Origin: Megascapheus bottae
Lineage: Eukaryota; Chordata; Mammalia; Rodentia; Geomyidae
Direction: 5' to 3'
NCBI GenBank assembly: GCA_024803745.1
Contig: JANJXV010000014.1
Span: 62,001 to 126,000, forward strand
DNA: 64,000 nt
A program made the translations under genes and the position numbers. Shown one piece after another: positions 1 through 11,709 of this stretch; position 1 is the stretch's first letter, and each line of letters starts with the position of its first letter. Below the pieces are notes generated by a model. That model saw only the letters and a list, made by a program, of their open reading frames with translations. It had not been told where the DNA came from and did not search any database.

Positions 1-68
1 TAAGGAAGGAAAAGTTATAAATTAAGAATACTTTCTGACAAGCAGTAAAATAAAAGAATTCTGATTTA

Positions 69-723
69 CACAACGATGTTCATTGTAGCACTATATACCA
101 TAGCAAAGATATGGAACCAACGCAGATGTCCCTCAGTTGATGAGTGGATCAACAAGATGTGGTATTTGTTCACAATAGAATTCTATGTTGCTGTCAGAAA
201 GAATGACATCTATCCATTTGTTAGAAAATGCAAAGACTTAGAAAAAATCATATTAAGTGAAGTAAGCCAGACTCAAAGAACATAGGCTCAATGGTTTACC
301 TCATTTGTCATAATCAGTAGAAACCTTGGGCTCTCCTAGCAGAGATTTGCAATAGAACAAAACCTAGATACATAAGGCCATATAGTATGAAGCTAAATGA
401 AAGGACCTCTAGGATATAGAAACAAAAGCCATATAATGAGTGATTGTTGTCCTTAATGTACTATGTTATCTCTCATCTCTTTTGCTGTCCCCTGATTATC
501 TCATATTGTTACAGTATCTCACTGTGTTATCTGATATATTGGATATATGTGTATTTGGTTATTTGAAATTGGATAGGGAAGGGGGGAAAACAAGATGAGG
601 GGTGGGGGGGAGGGTAATGGGGACCAAAACATGAGAAAGGGTATCAATGTATGTGAAGTAATGCACCTTCTATCTGCCGAATATAATGTAACCCTTCTAT
701 TAATTACAATAAAAATATATGAA
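69..723 (+). mobile_element. L1 3' end, 5'-truncated, exact TSD
   Basis: Holds the last part of L1 ORF2 (the block encoding 'WNQRRCPSVDEWI', 76-285) and the L1 3' UTR with its G-rich tract (about 573-614) and A-rich end. It is bounded by a 17-bp perfect duplication (AAAAGAATTCTGATTTA at 52-68 and 724-740), so the ends are exact and the insertion is young. Strongly 5'-truncated, as most L1 copies are. Confidence 0.9.
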
Positions 724-740
724 AAAAGAATTCTGATTTA

Positions 741-1780
741 AAAGACTATGGTTACATTTTGTTTGTTAATTCCATTAATCCAGTATGATGGTATTTTTCT
801 CTTCAAAACCAATGGAAAGGAAAGTAAAACAACCCACTATTTGAACTTGACAACCAACTAGGAAAAGAAATCCACTTCTGGTTGGAGGAATTTTGATTTC
901 CTCTCATAAACAGTTACTATCTGTTCTAATGAAGAATTCAATTGCAAGCACAGAGGAATTAAACATCAGTCTTAATGGATTTCAAATTTGGGACAGAAGA
1001 CAGAGAAGAGGTGTATACATTAAAATATGTTACTTTCAGTGTTTGCATAATATCATAATATGTTTTAATATACTTTGACAAACTGGAAACAATCAACATT
1101 AACACAAAATAATAGATGTGGTTAGCCTATGCATCCAGTTGCTAATTTTCAAATGGTAGTGATTATTGTATTTGTCGTGAGTTTAAAATTAGATTGTAGC
1201 AAAATAAATTAATCCAAGAAAAACAGAAAGGAATGAGCATGGTCAGTGAATTTATCACCACTTCGGAACCTAAAAGATATAAATTGGAAACAAGAAGAAA
1301 TCCATTTTAGATAGATTCTATTGCTGGCAAAGAAGAGTTAAATGGAATATGTGTAGATATTTCCAGAGCCCTGTTTAACCTGTCAATACCCAGGTTCACC
1401 AACTTACAAGAAATGATGTTTAGATTCCCAAGTGAATTGACACAGTGACATTGATCACTCTATTCACAAGGATTGGTCAATGTAAAATATGATTTTCCTA
1501 ATAGAAAGGAGCATGATACTAATAATTAAATAAACTTTTAATGATGAAAGTGTCACAGATACAGAAGTGCCATGAATCATTTATACATGAAGTAGAAGGC
1601 AAGCCTGCCAGACTCATTTATCAATTGTCTTTTGCCAATTTGGGAAGACTTTATTAACTTGATTTCCTTTGTAACCACAGTAACTTTATTCTCTTCTTAA
1701 ATACTTTAAAAATCAGGTAAATAATAGGATCAAATCATGGGCTAGCACAGATGAAACTCATCCTTAAGAGGAGACTTCTG
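741..1780. other. Single-copy AT-rich DNA
   Basis: No gene, SINE or L1 recognised. Short open frames here lack coding character. Confidence 0.5.
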
Positions 1781-1962
1781 GAGCTGGGAGTGTCACCTAA
1801 TGTTAAAGTGATTGTCTAGCATGCACAAAGCCCTGGGTCCAATTACTTTGTATCATGTATACATAAAAAGCCTGAAGTGGTAATGTGGCTCAAATGGTAG
1901 AGCACTAGCCTTAAGAAAGCCCAAGGATAATGCTCAGGCCCTGAGTTCAAGCCCCAGAAATG
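1781..1962 (+). repeat. IDL-Geo SINE, diverged
   Basis: The left ID-like monomer (GAGCTGGGAG...) and right Geo monomer (GAAGTGGTAATGTGGCTCAAA...GAGTTCAAGCCCCAG) are both present but carry many substitutions, so this is an older copy. Confidence 0.85.
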
Positions 1963-2134
1963 TCATGGGCACTATTCATTATTGAAATATTATTCCTATT
2001 TCCATTTCTTCATTATTCAAGCAACCAATACTAACCACTTGTTTAGAGAATGCAAGATACCGTAATTAAACTCTATCTATATCTTTTCTTCTTGCTTTGT
2101 CTCTGTCTCCTTCTGTTCTCATCTGTTTCTCTAT

Positions 2135-2149
2135 TCTCTCTCTCTCTCC

Positions 2150-2224
<75 letters not shown>
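2135..2224. repeat. (TC)n microsatellite
   Basis: Nearly pure TC dinucleotide run of about 90 bp with a few interruptions at its left end. It explains the Ser/Leu-rich and Arg/Glu-rich open frames on the two strands. Confidence 0.98.
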
Positions 2225-2228
<4 letters not shown>

Positions 2229-2264
2229 GTATGTGTGTATGCAAACACATTTTATATAATTTTT

Positions 2265-3053
2265 ACTCAGGCATTTCTCAACAAAAGAAGTACACATAGC
2301 TAATAAATATATGAAAATATTCAAAATCCCCTGCCATAAAGGTATGAAAACAAAACAACATTGAACTTTTATCTCATTCCAGTCATAATTATCAGCATGA
2401 AGAACACAAGCAACTAATGCTGGTGAGGATATGGAGGAAAATGAGACAAACACACTGTCAGATGGACTGTAAACTTGGGCAATCCATGGAAGTCAGACAG
2501 AGTAGAGATTTCTCAAATGGACTAAATATAAAACTGTCCTACAAGCAAGTGATACCAAATGTGGGTGTTGATCTGAATGAATGTAAAGCAGGACACAATA
2601 GTGTCCCCTTCATATAAATGTTTATTGAAGAGCTATTCACAGTAGCCAAGCTATAGAAACAACCAGATAACCTACAACCAATGAATGAATCAAGCATTGT
2701 GTGTATGTGTATGTGTGTGTGTGTGTGTTTGTATACAATGAAATATACAGTCATAAAAAAATCTGAAACAATTCCACTTACAAAGAAATCTGGAAAAATC
2801 ATATTGGGATAATCCTGGCTCAGAAGATAAAGGTCATGTTTACTCACTTTTATGTGGATTTTAGACCTCCAAATTCAGCATATGAATTGGAAATAAGGAG
2901 ATTGGATGAGATGGTAGGCTGAGGGAAAGAAGGGGTAGGAGAGGAGGGAAAAGAATGAGTAACTAACCCAGATACATCATATGTATATTTGGAAATGTTA
3001 AAATACACAACTCTGAACAATTAATCAACGCAAATAAAAATAGATTTTTTTAA
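2265..3053 (+). mobile_element. Old L1 3' end (ORF2 C-terminus and 3' UTR)
   Basis: Begins at an ORF2 block like CATTTCTCAA..AAAGAAG, continues through 'TTCACAGTAGCCAAG', and ends with the 'ATGTGGATTTTAGACC' 3' UTR type and an A-rich tail near 3050. A TG microsatellite (2699-2728) lies inside. Heavily mutated; no usable reading frame. Confidence 0.75.
2699..2728. repeat. (TG)n microsatellite inside L1
   Basis: Imperfect TG run with TATG interruptions, at the same L1 position as the longer array at 34619-34758, so it probably grew from a short TG tract in this L1 subfamily. Confidence 0.9.
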
Positions 3054-3109
3054 TTCTCAAATTTTCTTTGCAATTATGTCAGTCATTTTAAGCAGGTATT
3101 ACTGTTATT

Positions 3110-3900
3110 TCAAGGAAGAACAGAGGTCTTTCCTCAGCTTTACTGTCTACTATTCCTGTTCAGATTGATATTCCAACTCAAAAGCATCTTATTTCACAGT
3201 CTGCCACCACTTTTCCATCCCTATTCCCTGTCTGTATCCTACTAAATTGATGTTTCTCCCTTCTACCTGGATAACCAGAAGAATTTTTTTTCATGGATGT
3301 TGATCTCAAGAAAGGCACTATTGCCTTCATCTTTTTACCTCTCAGCATATATACAAACAAAATTTTGCTCTTATCTTGAATCACTCTTCTCTCTGATATC
3401 CATCCATAAAAAATCCCCATCTTCTTTTAAATCTACATTTCCATACTTACTACACAGATTTACCTTTTGTTTGATTACTGGAATTACCACATAATTTCTT
3501 CTCATCTTAGCATATTTTTCTAATTACTACCAAAGTCCATAGTCTTCAATAAACCATATTATAATGACTATTTAACATAAAGATTCATCCTAAATATCTA
3601 TCTGAGCTATAAAATCAAGCAGACAACCACTTTGTATGGTGAAATTTTCAACCCTATTTCCCAAGGTTCTGATCACATGACTATGCCTTTTATTTGGCCT
3701 CTAAGACATGGATTACATCCCTCTTACCACAACCTAACAAACAATTATATGTACTGGCCTGTGGCATTTCAGGGAATTCATAAATTTCATAAGCTCCATA
3801 TTTCATTCTCTGAAAGCAGACACAACCAGTACAAGAGCAGACATGTCCAGTACAAGAGTCTGATTATAGCATTAGCAAGTCTTTGGTTTTAACTTAGTCA
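3110..3900 (+). repeat. Possible ancient L2 LINE fragments
   Basis: Scattered similarity by eye to L2 wording (pyrimidine-rich 'CCACCACTTTTCCATCC', 'CTACCTGGATAAC', 'GATCACATGACTATGCC'). Too diverged to be sure; otherwise this is plain AT-rich DNA. Confidence 0.3.
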
Positions 3901-4637
3901 AATATATGAATCTTCTAGAACTCTTAAGTATACTCCCTTTGTAGAATTCAGTCCTAAAGTGATCATTAGACAAAAGAGTTTTAAGACTCTAGTTTAGAAT
4001 GTGCTTGCTTAATCCATGAGAGAGCACATATATTGGCAGAGCATCAGTTCTCATGTATAGAATGCAACTATACAACTCCAAACATTGTAAAGTATCCAGA
4101 AAAATATTCTGAATTGACTTAATGTCTGCATCATATAAATTTTATTTTATTGGATGTTTATTTCACAATGACCATTTTTCATATTTCTATCCAAGCTACA
4201 TAAGGCCTCTAATGAAGAGACATGAGGATATCAACTTTCTCAGAATACACTAAGCTCTTTAAATGAAGTCATGTTTTTAAAGTGGAAGTTAATTCAAAGT
4301 TAGCTTATTATTTTCATCCTTAGAGAGGAATGAGTTATTGTGTAATTGATTTTAAGTTAATATTCATGCTGTATTACAGCTTCCAGAGAACCTGGATATT
4401 TTTTAAGAAAGAAAGCATAGCATGGACTTAACCTTACCCTAAGACGCATTGCCAGAATTGCAAGGACACATTTGACTGCTAAACCATATGTATACAACAA
4501 ATAACTGTATAAATATGTATTTTAAAAGGTGTATCAAATGTTCAAAAGCTGTTGTGTGCTATAGAAACCTCCAATTGAGTATTTAAACTATTATCTATTT
4601 CATATAAAATATCACTGTCATCTCTTCCTATATAAAT
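3901..4637. other. Single-copy AT-rich DNA
   Basis: No gene or clear repeat seen. Confidence 0.5.
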
Positions 4638-4905
4638 TTCAGCCTGAATTATTTCTATTCAGATCTTCACTTGGTTAAATCCTCCTCATTATTCACTTAC
4701 TGGTTCAAATGTTACATCTTCAACAAATAATTCCCTGATCACTGATTTGACATATTACCCACTTCTTCCATAGTATTAGTCATTGTATGAAATTAACCTA
4801 CTTCTTCATTTGTTTATCTTTGTCTTCACACCACAAGAATGCCTTCTAGCATAAGCTTGTCAAGAATGAGTTTGATATCTTTGTTTACCACTAGAGAAAT
4901 GATAG
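4638..4905 (+). repeat. L2 LINE 3' fragment
   Basis: Follows the order of the L2 3' end: TTCAGATCTTCACTT, then 'AAATGTTACATCTTC', 'TTCCCTGATCACTG', 'TTTGTTTATCTTTGTCTTC', 'CACAAGAATG', and 'TTTGATATCTTTGTTTACCA'. Diverged, as expected for an ancient element. Confidence 0.7.
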
Positions 4906-5124
4906 ATTTTTCTACCTGAATGCATGTATGTTTGATGCCTGTAGATAGCACTGTATGGCAGAGAACCCCTACCCCTTTCTAAGGAGGTGTGTTCTCCTCT
5001 AGAAAAAGTGTCTAAGCTTTGCTTAAAAGGTTTTGAGATTAGAGATATAAATAAAAGCTGTATGAAAACATTTTATAAAGAGAGAAGTTCTGAATCCAGA
5101 AGTTAAAAATGCAATTATACCTGT

Positions 5125-5126
<2 letters not shown>
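4906..5126. other. Single-copy DNA
   Basis: Nothing recognised. Confidence 0.5.

Positions 5127-5157
<31 letters not shown>
5127..5157. repeat. (GATA)n microsatellite
   Basis: About eight GATA units, uninterrupted. Confidence 0.97.
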
Positions 5158-5158
<1 letters not shown>

Positions 5159-5689
5159 CACTTTGCTTTCACTAAGTTACCCAGAATCAACATGATACTG
5201 GATTGAACAAACATGTTAGCTTCTTAGTACAATTAAATAGCTATATTGTAAATTTCAGTATTTTTCTTTTATTTTCTGGCCTAAGCTATGTCTCATAGCT
5301 CCTCCATTCCTTTCCATTAGTCTGTTAACTTAGTCACTACTGTTAAGCAATAATGAATTGCTGCTGCTGTATTTGGCTATGGAAAAATTTAATTCTTCAT
5401 TTTGCAGTAAAGGAATTGACATCAATAACAGCATTGCTTCAGCAATCAAGTCTACTACTTTCATATCAATTTGTAGAAAAGGATAGTACTTTGAAGCCAA
5501 ATCAAACCCGTTTTATTTTTTTTCAAGAATAGTGGAGAAACAAGGAAAGTGATGACAGAGCTTTTCTTTTGATCTTTAAATTGCAGAAAACTCTCTTTTC
5601 TCTGACAATAATGTAAGTTGGATGAGGTCAATTAAATACAAGTAAGTTGAATATAAGAAGCTAAAGAAATCAAGTTTATGATGGATTTT
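5158..5689. other. Single-copy AT-rich DNA
   Basis: Nothing recognised. Confidence 0.5.
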
Positions 5690-6115
5690 TTCTTTTTAAA
5701 ATTTTTATTGTTATTATCAAGGTATTATTCAGAGGGGTTACATTTACATTAGTCAGGTAAAGAATGCATTTCTTTTGGGATAGTATCACCCCTTCCCTCA
5801 CTCTCTCCTAGTTTTTCCCTCCCATACCCACCCACAATTCTTATAGTTCATTTTTCAACATAGAGTCCAGTGAGTATCATTGCTGCATTTGTTCACCCTC
5901 TGTCCCTCTATGTCTGTTCCTCCACTTATTCTTCCAAAGGCTGATAAACAAACAAGCAGAATAAAGAGACAGGGAGCAGCACAAAAGATAAAAGCATCTT
6001 GTTTCTATTTCCTAAAGATCATTTCAATAAATATTTTGTATGATGAGAAAGGCATTGTGCCTTTCTGCTCCTCTTCTAAGAGTGCCCTCCTTTGGTTTTC
6101 TACCTTCTAAATGAA
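5690..6115 (-). mobile_element. Old L1 3' UTR (minus)
   Basis: The complement of the L1 tail pattern: a T-rich start, GAGGGGTTACATTTACATTAGTCA, a C-rich polypyrimidine stretch, then 'AAACAAACAAGCAG' and 'GTTCACCCTC'. It shares the block TTTCAATAAATATTTTGTATGA..GCATTGTGCCTTTCT with the element near 23600-23820, so both belong to the same older L1 subfamily. Confidence 0.7.
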
Positions 6116-6280
6116 TTCAGTCCAAAGATTTCAAGCATATTTTACCAATGTTTCACTGTCTTTTTGCATGTGATAAATGATAAAGGAGTGCACAAAGCCA
6201 GAGGCATATTTACTGGAAGAATTTATCAGGTAAAGTAGCTTGGTCTTTTAAGTGTCAAGCAGGTCAGTATAAAATTTGAT

Positions 6281-6469
6281 GGGCCGGGAGTTTGGCCTAG
6301 TGATAGAGTGCTTGCCTAGCATGCACAAAGACTCTGGTTTGAATTCTCGGTACCACTTACAGAGAAAAGCCAGAAGTGATGCTGTGACTCAAGTGGTAGA
6401 GCTCTAGCCTTAAGGAAAGCCCAAGGACAGTGCTCAGGCCCTGAGTTCAGTAGGCAGGACTGGCAAAAA
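6281..6469 (+). repeat. IDL-Geo SINE
   Basis: Starts GGGCCGGGAGTTTGGCCTAG and ends GGACTGGCAAAAAG. Both monomers are present, with part of the Geo 3' end lost (TTCAGTAGGCAGGA). Flanked by an imperfect duplication around AATTTGA (about 6273-6279 and 6471-6477). Confidence 0.93.
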
Positions 6470-8047
6470 GAATTTGACACAAAACTTGGCACAGAACTTG
6501 CCAGTTTTTTTAGAATTCATTTTACCTCTGTTATTTGGAAGAGCATTTAATCTGTCTGTTCTGCTCTGAGACTCATAAACAAAATATTTTCTATAATCAC
6601 AAGTGCATTTATCAATATTTCTTTTCCCAAATGAAATGTTAATTCATGAAAGGCAAAATTTTGTACTTTCTAAGTTGGATGGATGGTAATTGAGTAATTA
6701 GAGTTTTCATTAGATGCATCGATTTTGTTATTGAATATATTAAAATTATTGGAGCATATGCAGACATACATTTCTTTCCACCTCAGTACACTGAACATCT
6801 ATGACTATTTAATTTTCTTAAGTGTGGTTTTAGATACCATTTTTTATTCTGCTGCTAACTTTCTATACACACACAGACACAGACACACACACACACACAT
6901 ATAATCGACATGCTTTTAGTTATGTGCATCTAGTGTAATAAGGACTTCAGAAGGACTTTGATAATCCTTGGGTTAAATAAGTCTGTGTAGAGGAAAACAT
7001 GATCACATGCTTCTTAACTTCTTGGTGGCTTTCCTTTCTAGCCATTATTGACATATGTTAAACTGAATTCATACTTTAGCAAAGGAGAGAGTACGTTTAG
7101 TTCTGTTTAATTTCCTAGCTCAGTGTTTCCCTTAATACTAATCAACAGGCAAAACCATCTTTCTTCTTATATATTAAACATTTTACTATTTTACATGAAC
7201 ATATTTTTAAGCTATTAGTCCTTAAATTCTTTATTTTGGAAAGCTTAGACATATGCCCATGGGTAATATGTTCTCTTAACACTGAGAATTCAGTTTCTCA
7301 GATTGTCAAATTAAACATACTTATTCATATCACCAAAAAAGAGTAAGCACTAAGCAAGAATACCTCAAAAAGTACATTTAAATGGGTGAGATGATTACAG
7401 GCTGTATCATCAGAAAAGCACTATGCAGAAGCCACTATGAGATTCATTTATTTAAGAAATAATCATGATTGTCATTTATGAGTCATATGAAATTCTAGAT
7501 GCTGAGGCATAGCAAAGAAAATGTCAACTGGAACTAATTTTCATTGTTCATGTATTTGTTCGTGCTTTAAGCACAGTTCTGGTTCCTGAATAAGCCATGG
7601 ATATTTCATGCTACCTTCTCTGGTCCCACCTACAAAATAAAAGACATTTTATCTGGCAGGTTCTTATTTGACTCTCAATGTAAGTGCCATTTCCTGTTTG
7701 TGGAATCCATTTGTTCTTCCTCTATCAAAATCCTATTTGGACTTTGGACTTCACATCTAGGGCCAATGGTTTGGTTCCGCTTTTCTAATGGAGTTACCAA
7801 AACCATCAAGATCAAGACGTTAGGATCTTTTTTCCTGGGCTCCTAAAGCAGCCACAAAGGAACAAAAGAGGGGCAAAAACAAATGACATTTATGAGATGC
7901 CTGTCTGTATGAGATACTGTCTGTATCTTGTCAAGTAAGGTGTTTATATAAGTGAAGCAGGTCAGGGATAACTAATGTCTTTTTGGCTTGAGGAGCTGTG
8001 GGGAAAAAATCAGGCATATTTCCTGGAACAAGGCATCATAGGCAACC
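6470..8047. other. Single-copy DNA with a short (CA)n
   Basis: Mostly unique AT-rich sequence. A (CA)n run sits at 6867-6899. No gene or interspersed repeat recognised. Confidence 0.5.
6867..6899. repeat. (CA)n microsatellite
   Basis: CA run with two AGAC interruptions. Confidence 0.95.
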
Positions 8048-8195
8048 AGTGTTTATTGAGCATGTTTTCTGCATGAAATTTCAGTGTCTTGCTTTATCTT
8101 ATTCAATCATCTTTCCTGCTCTCCTTAAGGGCAGGTGAGTGGAATCTCATTTGAGCAAGAACTAAAGGGAGACTGAGGAATTAAATTACTTATAG
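8048..8195 (-). repeat. MIR SINE fragment
   Basis: On plus it reads as the MIR complement: AGTGTTTATTGAGCATG, then a 'CTTATTCAATCATCTTTCC' block, then 'AGGGAGACTGAGGAATTAAA'. Diverged. Confidence 0.65.
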
Positions 8196-8264
8196 ATATC
8201 CCATTATAAATTGAGAAGAATGAGGGATATAAACCTGTATGTAACTTCAGGACTAGTGACATTT

Positions 8265-8469
8265 TTTTCTTTCTTCTTTTTTGCCAGTCTTGGGCTTTAG
8301 CTCAGGGCCTGAGCACTGTCCTTGGGCTTTCTCAGAGCCAGAGCTCTACCACTTAAGCCTCAGCACAGCTTCCGGCTTTTTTTCTCTGTATGTGGTACCG
8401 AGGAATCGAATCTGAGACTTCGTGCATGCTACGCAAGCACTCTACAAATAGGCCAAACTCCCAGCCCCG
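8265..8469 (-). repeat. IDL-Geo SINE
   Basis: Reads TTTTTTGCCAGTCTTGGGCT on plus and ends CAAACTCCCAGCCCC, the reverse orientation of the full dimer. The TSD is AGTGACATTT (about 8255-8264 and 8473-8482). Confidence 0.93.
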
Positions 8470-8783
8470 ACAAGTGACATTTTAATGCATTACACTTACG
8501 TGAAAATACAGAGGCCATAATATGACAAACTGTGTTATTCTAGCTTTGCAGTACATTGTTTTTAATTATTATGTAACAAAAGTAATGAAGTAGAAACCTC
8601 TCAAAATGTTTTGGGAAATTATTCCTATCCACTTATTTTTATGATCTTAACAGGAATGCAAAATTATTTTCATTCAACAAATATAATTCATGTTTATATA
8701 TTTTCTGCTGACTTGAAATGGAGCCAAATAATGAATCAAATGGGGAAAGAGGGTCAACTTAAGTTGTAAAAGTTTTCAGTATT

Positions 8784-8991
8784 GGGCCGGGAGTTTGGCC
8801 TAGTAGTTAAAGTGCTTGCCTAGCATGCACGAAGGCTGGGGTTCGATTCCTTGGTACCACATACATAGAAAAAAGCCGGAAGTGGTGCTGAGGCTCAAGG
8901 GGTACAGCTCTAGCCTTGAGAAAGTCCAAGGACAGTGCTCAGGCCCAGGACTGGCAAAAAAAAAAAAAAATTAAAATTAATTAAAAAAAAT
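8784..8991 (+). repeat. IDL-Geo SINE, perfect 15-bp TSD
   Basis: Starts GGGCCGGGAGTTTGGCCTAG, carries the B-box-like GGTTCGATTCC, and ends GGACTGGC plus an A-rich tail. AAAGTTTTCAGTATT is duplicated exactly at 8769-8783 and 8992-9006. The Geo part lacks the usual GAGTTCAAGCC block before GGACTGGC. The target lay at the left edge of the LTR at 9009. Confidence 0.95.
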
Positions 8992-9008
8992 AAAGTTTTC
9001 AGTATTCC

Positions 9009-9476
9009 TGAAAGGGACTTCCCCCAAAACCCACCCCTATAGGCATCTCCCATCTCCCATCTCCCAAGGCAAGGGCTGTAAAAAACCAGGTGGGGTTACC
9101 AGAATTCCTCCCCACCCTACCCCCTTGACCTGCCAGGAAACTCCCTCCCTTTCCTTTGTCTTCAGAGCTGCCAGAAGCCCACTGAGATGATAGGTCCTTT
9201 CAAACAGCAAAGGTGTCAGTGGTTGCCCCAGACATCAATCAACTATGTTGAATTCCATTGGCCACCTGTGTATGGCCAGCCCAACCACATGGCAGGCGGT
9301 CTATAAAAGTCGCCTGGGGTCGCTCTCTCACTCACATCTTAGAGACGGTCCTGACTGGTCCAGTCAGTATGATTCTCGATGCTAGGCATGGAATAAAACT
9401 CTGTTTAACTTCCGCTTTTGTGTCAGACTCGTTCCTTTGATCACAGACATTAATATTGGGGGACTGGACCCTAACA
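9009..9476 (+). mobile_element. Probable solo LTR of an endogenous retrovirus
   Basis: The block starts TG and ends CA, is about 468 bp, and is richer in GC than its surroundings. It has promoter-like order: an inverted CCAAT box (CCATTGG, 9255-9261), a TATA box (CTATAAAAG, 9301-9309) and a polyadenylation signal (AATAAA, 9392-9397), followed by a U5-like tail. A short CATCTCC repeat lies near 9048-9065. No gag, pol or env sequence is attached, so it looks like a recombined solo LTR. The class is uncertain: the R/U5 wording resembles class I gammaretroviral LTRs, but I cannot exclude class II. No flanking duplication is visible; an IDL-Geo SINE sits 2-3 bases upstream. Confidence 0.7.
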
Positions 9477-9523
9477 GTTACAACCACTTAAGATACAGTT
9501 CTACTTCTGGAATTTTATTTATT

Positions 9524-9647
9524 TTTCTGGTTAACAGGAGGTCAGAGTCTCGGACCTTCCTGTTTGAAATGGCTTCAATCCATGATCATCAGATCTCAGC
9601 CTCTTGAGTAGCTAGGATTAAAGGCATGAATCACCAGTGTCCAGCTC
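9524..9647 (-). repeat. B1/7SL-Geo type SINE, partial
   Basis: The complement of the 7SL-like half: 'CAGATCTCAGCCTC', 'GAGTAGCTAGGATTA', 'AGGCATGAATCACCAG'. The Geo half is mostly missing. Confidence 0.75.
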
Positions 9648-9699
9648 AAGTTCTCTTAAGAAAATTTCCCACCCTATGGAGAGCTCAAATAGTATACTC

Positions 9700-9958
9700 T
9701 TTTAGAAAGACAGTTAAATTCCAACAAAATCAACACCAAGAGGAGGGGTGGGGCCAAGAGGAGGGATTACACAAATGAAGGAGGAAGGGGAAGAGAATAT
9801 ACTCAAGAATTCATTGTATGTATTACAAAATTAAGAAAAGGAAGGGAAGGGATGGGTAAAGGGGGGTGAGAATGTTCAAGGGGTGACACTGATTGAGATG
9901 CATGTATCCATAAACTGCTTTGTAAAACTACTTAAAGATAATAAAAGAATAAAAAAGG
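9700..9958 (+). mobile_element. Old L1 3' UTR
   Basis: A G-rich purine tract (about 9740-9870), then 'GGGTGACACTGATTGAGATGC' and an A-rich end, parallel to the tails at 51236-51392 and 14100-14222. No ORF2 part remains. Confidence 0.6.
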
Positions 9959-9971
9959 AAATACTAATCTA

Positions 9972-10118
9972 GGGCTGAGAGTTTGGCCTACTGGCAGAGT
10001 ACTTGCCTAGAATGCATGAACACTTGGGTTCAAGTCCTCAATGCCACACACATATAAAAAGCCAGAAGTGGTACTCAAGTAGTATATCTGTACTCCTGAG
10101 AAAGCCCAAGGACAGTGA
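9972..10118 (+). repeat. IDL-Geo SINE, 3' part missing
   Basis: GGGCTGAGAGTTTGGCCTAC opens the left monomer; the Geo monomer stops after 'CCCAAGGACAGTGA', so the last 30-40 bases are missing. Confidence 0.85.
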
Positions 10119-11709
10119 TTTTAATTAACATTTAATTTTAATTTTAATCAACATAACGTTATTTAAAAATTTTCAGATGACCATGTAGTGATAATTTCCT
10201 CTTGATACTGTTATGATACTGTTAGAACTGTAAGTTGACTCTTTTCCTCTCTCTTACTTTAACTACACATCTTCTAACTATGGGCTGAGAGCACTAAAAT
10301 CTGGTGATTTGAGTTGATGTTAACAGATGACATATTTCCATACTCAGAATGCTGTCATTCATTTGCCTAGAGTGACTAGTGAACCACTCAGATTTTCATT
10401 TTGGACAGAAAATAAAGGAGCCAGTACCTCCCTATCCTGAGGCATTTAGCAGCTTTGTCTTCTTTAGAAGAAAAATCCATTTGTAATTGTTAAGGTTACC
10501 ATTTAGCTTTATTCCCTGGGACCTAAGTGGTGATGTCTCTTGATCCTGACTCCAAATCTCCAATTAATTTCAACAGCCGTTTTGAATATATATTTAATAC
10601 CAGGATCAAAAGTAATGGATTCAGTTTTCATTTCACAGAATCTCCTTGTGCTATCCCAGAAATCATCTCCCCTAGGGAGAGATACCTTGCTAGACTGAGA
10701 CAATTATTGTGAAGGGTTGCTTTGCATCAACTTCACTTTTAACTGCTAATCAGAAAAACCCAATTAGATATTCTATTTTCTTATTCTTCAAGTTTTGAAA
10801 GTATAAGCTTAAAAGAGAATTCTTCTGTACTTTTTCTAATTATCAAGTCTAGTTTTAATGCAGATATAAAATTTGGGTGTTGATTTCTCTGACATCTCAA
10901 ACTAAAATTTTCTGGTGGGGAAAAATAATCATTAGAAATTTAGTTATTTATAATAAAATTATGTTAGCTCTACTTGACTAGATTGCTTTAGAACTAAAGC
11001 TTTGAAACCTGTCACAGGTCTTAAAAAATAAAATTGCTTGAGTAGCTGAGGAGAACTGTATTAAAATGCAAATTTCCAGCTGTTAATATTTCTTCAAAAA
11101 CCAATAATCCCTCAAGGCCACCAATATGTCATAATACTTAATGGAAAAATATCCCTTAGGCAGAATGGCCTTTCTAAGTTGACTTTTGATTAAACTGAAA
11201 ATATTGTATGGCAAAAAGTTAAAATATAAAAGAACATAAATATAGGATTCATTGAAATGCCATCCAATATGCAATCGGATTGAGGGGATAATCGTCTTCT
11301 GTCACTAATTGTAACTGATATTCATTTTCCTCAAGATTAGCCAAACTATAATTGGACACTGCTTCTAGTACAGTGCAATAGTTAATGTTTGTTGTGCTAT
11401 ATGTGTATAGAATTTAACTCAATTTTAATGTTATCTTAGCAAAAAGATACTCATTGGACATTAAGACAAGAACTACACATAAAAATTGAATGGCTTCACT
11501 TCTTAATTAGATTTCTACAATTGTTAGAATTCAGAAAACAGATTCATGAAGTTTATTTACTGGTTATTGCTAATATTTCATAAGAAATTTATGAAAAAGG
11601 GACTTAGTTCTTTTCTAATTTGCTCAAAGTTGTAGCTCTCTCCTATACATCTATGAGATAACACAAGAGATAATGAAAATCTATACATGGATATTCTTTG
11701 GGTAGAAGC
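10119..11709. other. Single-copy AT-rich DNA
   Basis: No gene or clear repeat. The part at 10430-10720 is less AT-biased, repeat-free and contains a homeodomain-type AATTAATT core, so it is a weak conserved-element candidate. Confidence 0.45.

Noticed and set aside
2050..2303. Ser/Leu-rich frames (plus) and Arg/Glu-rich frame (minus)
   Set aside because: Simple translation of the (TC)n microsatellite.
8784..8860. tRNA-like A and B boxes (GGTTCGATTCC and similar)
   Set aside because: They belong to the ID-like head of the SINE; no tRNA fold or isolated tRNA gene is supported.
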